A DNA stretch of 64,000 nt from Mytilisepta virgata. Taxonomy: Eukaryota > Mollusca > Bivalvia > Mytilida > Mytilidae. Of the stretch, positions 12,901 through 21,900 are shown piece after piece; the first letter of the stretch is position 1, and each line of letters begins with the position of its first letter. Below the pieces are notes generated by a model. That model was given only the letters and a program-made list of their open reading frames with translations, did not search any database and was not told the origin of the DNA. The stretch lies in assembly GCA_028015205.1 (NCBI GenBank), contig CM051514.1:25436150-25500149 (forward strand). Direction: 5' to 3'. Made by a program: the position numbers and the translations under genes.

Positions 12901-15900
12901 AAGCTAATATAGAGGTGGCCAACACTTATTGTTTCTTGGTAGATCTGTGGTTTTTTTTAAATTTCAGAGTATGCTTTACTAGCTAAGTACATGGTTGGCT
13001 TGTCAAGATTCAAGACCCTTTGTTTGGTTTCATGTTAAATTTTATGCACCATTTAAACGGCTTTCCTTGCTTTTATTGTGTAAAGATGAGCCATATATAT
13101 ACTTTCTGCCATTCAGGGTCTATCTAATTGCCTAACTTTGGAAGCTAAAGGGGTTTTTACAAAAGTCATAAAGTACTTTGGTCATGGAAATTGTCGATAT
13201 CGGCCTTATCACTTCTTGGATTCTTCTGATCCAGTCTTGTTAACCCGTCGACATAAGGAATTATCTGTTGCTGTTCTCCATTTTGCATTTTGGTTCTGAC
13301 ACTTCTGAGTTCTCTTCAATACCAACTCAATATGAACAGCTGACGAGAAACTTTTTAAGACATCTTTACGACTTTTCAATGTCCTTGAACTAACTATTAT
13401 GGAAACAACGTCGACACGCGGGATTTATCTGAATATCACCAGCCTGGTCTTTGAATAAAACAATTCTCAACGTCAACATTACACTTTTAATTACACTTTT
13501 AATTAAATTAATTTGTAGCATCATCGTAAACGAATTTAAATCCGTTGAGATACCATGATAATCAACTGGACACTTGGTACATACGATTCGTTTGTGATAA
13601 CTCAACAGGAAACCAGTTAAATTGTTGAGCACGTGTTTACCGGTGTACTGGAATACAAATATACCAGCTTGGGAGAAATGTGAACCGACGATTTTTATAC
13701 CACCGCGGTCGAAATTTATAGCACCGCGGCGATCATGATAGCAACGCAGCCGAGAAATATACCACCACTGTACCACAACGCTATTTAGGCTTGGGGAGAA
13801 CACTGAGAGAGCTAGCAAAATGGATTTTCATTCACCAATGTCTGTAGACACCTCACAGTCTAACGAACCACCATATCTGGCCCAAATATGGATTTCTTCC
13901 GTAGGAAAGTAAGGTTAAAATATCCCTGCAACTCAGGTGTTTTTAAATTCTTATTCATATTCATTCAGTTGTACTGAAAAATTTCACAGGGAAGTACAAA
14001 TTATATACAAACAAACAAACACTTTATGTGCAAATCACGGCACCCAAAATGAGCAGAATAATTATAATCTTAATTTTCAAACATAATATAAAATAAAATT
14101 AAAATAGATTAAACAAAGTATAACATGTTTAGTTTTGATTTCATTGATTAAATGAAATAGTTAATTTGTAATATGAAAATATGTACATGTGTATGACCCA
14201 CTGTTTGTTACTCTGGTCCTCTTACTAGGCAGCACACCTCTATGTATTATTATTATTAATTAATTGTAAATAATGTGTATGCATATATGATGATATATGT
14301 CTATAACTCTATACAGATATGACAAAAGATAATCTAATTTAATATTCTATTTCTATTTTCATTTAAAATCTCCAATAATTGACAAATTATTGTCAAAATT
14401 TCTTTATGTTCATTTCCCATTAACCAAATAAAAAGATTTGTTATCAAGAATTGAAACATTTTTATTTTTACTAATTATTTGCCAATAAAGGGACGTCTAA
14501 CATTAAACAAAGCTTTACATGTTAAACTTCTACTTCCTTATTACAGAGTCTGCATATTCTATTTCCTAGTTTAATATTAAAGTAATGACCTTTTTCTATT
14601 TCACATTTATGAGCTCCAATTCTAAATCTTGTTAAAACACATCTTTGAGGGTATGGTAATTTCAATAAGTATGGCTCAAAATTAAAGTTTGGTTTAAACT
14701 AAATGTACTGTGAGCAAAGCTCACAAAGGATACCCCCCACTTTGAAGTCCAATTATCTCCCTTGTGTGATATCGGAAAAGCAAAGATTTTTCTTCCTGCA
14801 CATCTTTGGATGATGTACTTCCTTTCTGTAAAGTTTCTGTAAAGTTTCGTTGAAATCCGTTGAGCGGTCTAGGAGGAGTTGCGCTTACAAATTATATGGA
14901 CAGGCGGACGGACAGACAGACAGACTTTATTTGCGGGGGTGGGGGGGGGGGGGGGGGGTGGGGGTACAATAATTGATAAGTTCTAAGTTTATTTCCAAAT
15001 GTATTATTTTGTCTTTTATCATTAAATAACTCTTTCTTCCTTATGTTACAATATTTTGAATATAATTTCCTATTCATCATATTTTTAATGTTTGTTTTGG
15101 ATGAGAGTACTTGATACTCTAGTAAATCAAGAAGTTTCAGGATAGCATGAATACAACTAGTCCAAGAATTTTTCCCAGCTTTTGACAATGTGTTTGAGAG
15201 AGAGTATGCATTTGTTAATAAAATATTATTTGTAGTATGAATCTTTTCCAGTATTTGATCATGTTTGTTAAAATATCTAACATGGCGGGATAACGACCTA
15301 ATTCACCAAATATGGCCAAATTTGTTGCGTGCTTATTCACTCCTAGTGCAAATCTGCAGAATTTGAGATGCACTTTCTCAATTTTTAGATCTTTACAAAG
15401 TCTATAGAAATAATTCAGTTCTGTGTCATTGTTCAACTTCTGTGAATTAAAATAACCTCATATTTCTGAACCATATAATAATACAGATTTCACTCTGTGA
15501 TGAAATATGTGCATTAGGGTGGAAATATTGGGTTTATAATTATTAAAATATTTAGTATATCTAAAGCTTTCAAACCTTTTTTATATAACATATTTTTGGC
15601 TCTGAAAAGCTGCCATTTGCACTGAAAGTTACGCCAAGATAAGTATAACGTTGTGTACTTTGGACGTATGTGTCTTTATATGAGAGCTGTGCATCTTTAA
15701 TACGGCCAGATGTATTGAAAAATACAGATTTAGTTTTTTTAAATTAACTTCTAAACCCCTATTTTCACAACAGATTTCTAGTTTATTTAATGAATTCGGT
15801 AAGCCTTGTTTAGATTCAGAAAGCAGTACAAGATCATCAGCATAAAGAAGAAAATTTAATGAAATATTTGATAGCAATATTGGGTCACAGGTTTCATCTA

Positions 15901-18900
15901 ATAAAGATTGAAAATCATTTATAAATATTTTAAAGAGACTCGGGTTCAGATTATCTCCTTGTCTTACTCCAGTAAATGATCTAAAGTAGGCTGTTAACAT
16001 GTTTCGTGTTTTTATACATAGTATGTTATTAGCATACATACTTTTGAATATATTATAGAAATGGGTTTACTAAGTTTATAGAACTGTCCTGTATGATTAA
16101 CATGTACAACCAGGCCGTTTTGGAAGATCACAGATTTTTTGGGCTCTGGTCATTATGACATTTTTAAAATTTGTTATGGGTTGTTGTTTGGCTTTAAACA
16201 TTTTAGCACAACTGACATTCGTAAATCAACGAAAAGTGCACTCCTTTTACATCAAAATTGATATCATAGAATTTGTTTTTTCAAGGTTTTCAGCTGTCAA
16301 AATCTTTTAAAATCAATAAATCACCAAATAAATACATACTGCTGTCAATTCCATCACTGGTTGCCTTTCTCTTTCGTTTGCGTTCTGTTGGAGTACGAGG
16401 TTGTTTTTCTGGTGTGCTCACAGTAACAGTCAATGGCTGTCAAAGAGAAAATGTTTGTAATGGTGTGTTCCATGATATAATGCCCAAGTCTTAGGGAAAA
16501 AAGTGAATTTCACTTATTTCTCAATTGAAGTGAAACAAAACACCATCGAGTCAAACTTCACTGTAGACAATGTGATTGTATAAAACAACAAATGATCAAT
16601 ACAGGCTTTATTTTGCATAAAAATCAGTGGCATATGCATTTAGCAATAACAGAATTATAACAATCAAACCGACCCAAAATTAAGTCTTCATTTGTTTGAA
16701 TTTTTTTTTACCTCCTTCAATTCTTAAATACCTTTTTCTGAATTTTCAACATGATAAAAGGAAAATATCATTAACTTAAAAACCATTAAAAAACAATAGT
16801 GAGAATTATAATTTAGACTTAATTCCTAAACCAAACAATAAACCTTTGTAAAAAGTATATACATGTATATGGTTTTCAAGTTTTTGACACATAAATGAAG
16901 ATAGAATGTGTGCATGGGAAACAAATGCCCTCATTCCAAGTTATCTTTACCATATACTGATACCAAATTAAGTCTAAATTAATTTAAAAAGTGGAAGACT
17001 TGAAAATGACAAAAGGGAAATATTTCTCAAATTCCAAATCAACTTGCCACTTGGTTTATTGGTCCAAAATAACACTTCCAAATTTCAAATGATTACAAGA
17101 AACAATACTCCAAGTTACTGAACAGAAACCTCAATTTTGCCGTGACATCCAAATTTTGAAAGTGATCTGTGTATTGTGGTGATAAACATTGTTAATGCGC
17201 TTCAAAACATTTGGCCCAATCAAATTCAAGTTAGAGTGTGGAAACCAAGGTGTGGACAGACAGACAGACATGGGTAACATGTAATGTTGTTTGCACACTA
17301 TTTAAAGGGCAAAGAACAACTAAACTCGAGAAAAGCCTTGTTGAGAGCTGGAATCAAATATTTTTTACATTAAGAGCTCCAGGTCAAAGAGTACTGACTT
17401 TGAAAATCATTTTCTGTTCAATAGGGATGATTTTGATGAGCAGAGGAAATAACTGAAAACTGCTAAAAATAACTGATATAGGGGGGGCAAAAAATATCAT
17501 TTTCTGGCAGCTTCTGCCCAGTTTGACAACTTTTCAAATAAATTTTGCAATACCAAATAACTGAGTAAAATCATCACTGGTTCAAAGTGTTGCCTGTATC
17601 GTCTTCCTACATATACTGTCAGTCACTAATCCAGTTTAGCAAACGTCCAGTAAGCTGTGTCCAGGTAATACAGTCATCACCCTCTCAACACAGATGACTA
17701 TTTTGACAAAAAACAATTTTGAGATGTACAAATACAAGACTAGGGTAAACCTAATAACCCTCTAATGAGAATGACTGTTCCTGTAATTATTCAAAAGCTC
17801 TTTCTACTAGACCTAGATCATACATGTGAAAACATATTAGTAACATACATGTAGATGTATAGAAAGTAATCAGCAGTCAGGTTAACTTTATGTTTCACAT
17901 TTACCAATTCATTTTCACTGCTTACAATGTATACAAACTACCATCCCTTTTTTTAAATGAATGGTTGTGTTGAGAATCGGTTGACAAACAATTATCGATT
18001 AACTGAAATAATCGGGAAGACAAACTAATTTGATTATCGATTATGATCGGAATTTTAAGATGCAACTAAAGTTATTACCAGACTGATATAAAATCATGTT
18101 TTAACTTTCTCTATAAGTATGCACTACGTCAATACCTTGGATGAAATAATGTGCTTTTATTTTTTAGACTCTAATAACTGAACCAAATACCAAAATTTCT
18201 GCATTTTGTTTAAAAAGTGTGCCGTGACCGATTATCGATTATGGCCAGAAAAAAAAAAGATCGATTTTCGATTATAATCGATAACCGGAAAATCCCTAAT
18301 CAATGGTTTCATGGATATTTCAGAATTTTCCACAATCACAAAGATGTTGAATTGACCACATAGATGAAATTCAATCAGTTCTCCTGGCATTTCATAGGGT
18401 TCATTATTTATGACACATAGCCAGTGACAATTTATTTATCCTACTTTTTATGAAAATCTGGGCTGACATTCTCCTATCAAAATTCCGACTTTCACTGAAC
18501 AAGAGCTAATGTTATATCATCCTTGTTTTTCAGGCATTTGCCATCTCTGAAACAAGAGGCTCGAGGGAATTGAGCCTGTATATCTCACCTGACAGTCCCA
18601 AAATCAATCCATTTTATTTCAAGTGAAAATTGTAATGGATATTTCATACCAAGTATCAGTTAATTTGGTTATATGGTTTCAGAGGAGGATATTTTTGAAA
18701 TCTTGACCAATCAAAAATAAGAATTCATCATAGCTGCCATATCAGCTGTCCGACCGAGACGAAATATGCAAACTTTATAAAGGTCCTTCACAGATGCTTT
18801 ATACCAAGGTACAGCTCATTTGGCTTTGAAGTTTCAGAAAATTTTATTTTTGAAATTTTGACCAATCAAAAATAAGAATTCATCATGATGGCCATATTAG

Positions 18901-21900
18901 TTTTCCTACCCGAAAGAAATTTGCAAACTTTATAAAGGTCCTTCCATTTCATTTGGCCTAGGGGTTTCAGAAGAGAAGATTTTAAAAATTTGTCCATCAG
19001 AAATAAGAATTCGTCATGGCGGCCAATTTAGTTGTCCGACCGGGACAAAATATGCAAACTTTATAAAGGTCCTTCCATAGATGCTTTATACAAAGTTACA
19101 GTTCAGTTGGCTATGTGGTTTAAGATGAGAGGATTTTTGAAATTTTGACTAATCAGAAATAATAATTCATCATGGCGGCCATATTAGTTGTCCGACCGGA
19201 ACGAAATACGCAAAATTTATAAAGGTCCTTCCATAGATGCTTCAAACCAAGGTTCAGTTCATTTGGCCTAGGGGTTTCAGAGGAAAAGATCAAAATGTAA
19301 AAGTTTACAGACGGACAGACAAGTGATGACATAAGGTCACATGGCCCTTTGGGCCAGGCGAGCTAAAAACTAGACAGCAAAATAAATTTATTAACTTGGG
19401 GTCAGTTGGGTAACTGGAAACATCTATCCTAAAAACCCTACTTGTCTAAAGGAATCAGTCTAAACAATATTATTTACCTCGTCTGCATGTTCCACAGATC
19501 CTGCACTATGATTGCTGTTTTCTTGGTGTTGAATATTCAATGGTTGAAACTGTCAATAAAGTTAGATACAAAGGTTTTCAAATGAAGATGTCTAACATCA
19601 ATCAGACTCGGTTAATAAAAACTTTGTGATAATGAAAAAACAAAGAAACAGATGATATTATATAATTTCACTTCTTACATTTTTTCTTTTTATTTCATTG
19701 CGCAGTCTGCACTTCAGTCACAATTCAAATCCCTTGTCTAGTCAAATTTGCTTCGGGCTACATGTACTCGGTGAATTTTTTTGAACTGAAAGTAATTTTT
19801 TGACAAATATGGCAAATGTTTCTTTAAAATGAAAAGTAAAAAGTATTACGCCACTTTTTGTTTCTAATAATCCTAATTATGTACTGTTTTTTTCACTGTT
19901 ATTTTTCCATTTTCTGATTGCAATTTATTGATTTTTGTATAAAATATGGCCACCACAAACAAACATGTTGTTTCTGAATACAGTGGTGTCCCCTTATTCT
20001 GTGCATCCCCTAATTCTGTGCAACTGTCATTTTGGTACTTTCCTAATGAATATTTAGAAATATTCGTAATTCGTTTTATTCATAATAATATTTTGTTCTA
20101 TGTGGTATCCAAGCAATTTTAGTGTGAATCATAATTCTGTCTGTAAAAGTTTTTCTGAAAAATCTTTAAAAATGATAAGACACCATCTATAAACGTCCTT
20201 CATGGCAAATTGAAACAACACTTTGATGAAATAATTTAGAATACCAAACTTTTCCCGATATTCTGCATCTGCTTTTACTGATGCAATTCCGGTTTTGAAG
20301 TACAACATCACCAATGTAAATTTCTGATCCAGTTGCACAGAATTTGGGGTCATTTGACGGTCTTGCAAAAACAAGGGCTATGGTGTTTCTACATGAATTA
20401 TCAGAAAAAGGTATTACAATTTGAATTATTTTGCCTCTTTGTTTTCACAAAAGAATAATTGTTCTATGATGTTAACAAATATTTGTGGGTCACTCTTGGC
20501 TATCAAACTTCCAATATTACGAAAAGGCTTAGGTGTGCAGACATAAGGGACTGCATTGTATATGCAAATATGTTTCCAAAAGTCTGATCCATGTTGACTT
20601 TCAGGAGATAGCTAATTGTTATTTGAAATGTACAGAAAATAAGGGGATTTTACATCAAGAAATCAGTCGAAGTTTTTCTTTTTACTCTCGTTGTTTCAGT
20701 CTGATAATTTTATGTTCTATGTACATATACATGTAGTAAAATTTATACACCTACTAGTATAAATGTCTAGTATATAGACAAGTTTTTTTATGTACAGACT
20801 AATACACTAGTTTATTTTGTTACTCATATATACTGAACCGCAAAAGAAACGTCGCTTTTTCAAAATGTTAGCAAAATTCAAAATAAATATTAATTAATGA
20901 TTTTTATATAATCAGTATTACGATTACATCACCAGGTAAGATTAAATTACCTGTGAATTAAATTTTCGGTTGAATAATTTTCAGTTGATATCGTAGAGCG
21001 ACCGTACCTAAAACCGCTCGTGGGACACACTTGGCGGTAATTTTTCTTAAATCGTAAATGTTCGTGAAATTCATGCTCCTTTATGGGTATAAAAGGCCGG
21101 AGAAAATTAAAGAGTGTTAGTATCAGTGTTGACACAGAAGCTATGCCACGTCTGACTCCACAACAGAGAGAACAGGCCATTGGTCGATTGGATGCTGGGC
21201 AATCTGCCAGAGTTATTGCCAACGACTTCAACTGTGCTGTTCGAACAATTGAACGTCTACGGACACGGTACAATGCAACAAACAGCACAAATGACCGTCC
21301 ACGGAGTGGTAGACCCCAAGTCACTACCCCTAGACAGAATAGAGGCATTGTTCGTCACCATTTGATGAATCGGTTCACCCCAGCTGCCGAAACTGCCAGA
21401 AACACTGTTGGAACACATGGACGACCCATAAGTGATGATACGGTTCGTCAGCGATTAGCTGCTAGAAACATGAGATGTCGCCGTCCAGCAAGAGGACCTA
21501 TTCTTACTCCTCGACACCGTCAAGCTCGTCTTCAGCGGGCCACTCAGCGACAGAATTGGCGAAATCGACAATGGCATAACATCATCTTCTCTGACGAAAG
21601 CCGTTACTGCATTTCAACAGCCGATGGCAGAACCAGAGTGTGGAGAAGACGTGGGGAACGTTACGAAGATCAGCTGCATTCTGGAAACAGACGTGTGGGG
21701 AGGACCTAGCATTATGGTATGGGGTGGAATCGGCCTTAACGTTAAACTTGGTCCAGTCATCTTTCAGAACCTTGGCCCAGGCAGAGGAAATGGCCTAACA
21801 GCTGCCCGTTACATCGACCAAGTCTTGACACCCCATGTTCAGCCCCATTTCGCACGTCATCAAAACAAGACTTTCCAACAGGACAATGCACGTGCGCATA

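Noticed and set aside
13390..13818. 142-codon minus-strand open frame
   Set aside because: It lies in and slightly beyond a hAT-like TIR element, runs through the right TIR, and shows no transposase or other family motif.
14937..15188. Minus-strand frame with a poly-Pro run
   Set aside because: The Pro run is the G homopolymer of the nested repeat; only the upstream part is LINE-derived and is already described there.
17975..18290. MITE based on the ATTATCGATTA motifs
   Set aside because: The motif copies are clear, but I could not find convincing inverted ends or a target duplication; kept only as a diverged repeat within the intron entry.
21180..21365. Second open frame overlapping the transposase
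   Set aside because: Shadow of the real transposase frame; no motif.
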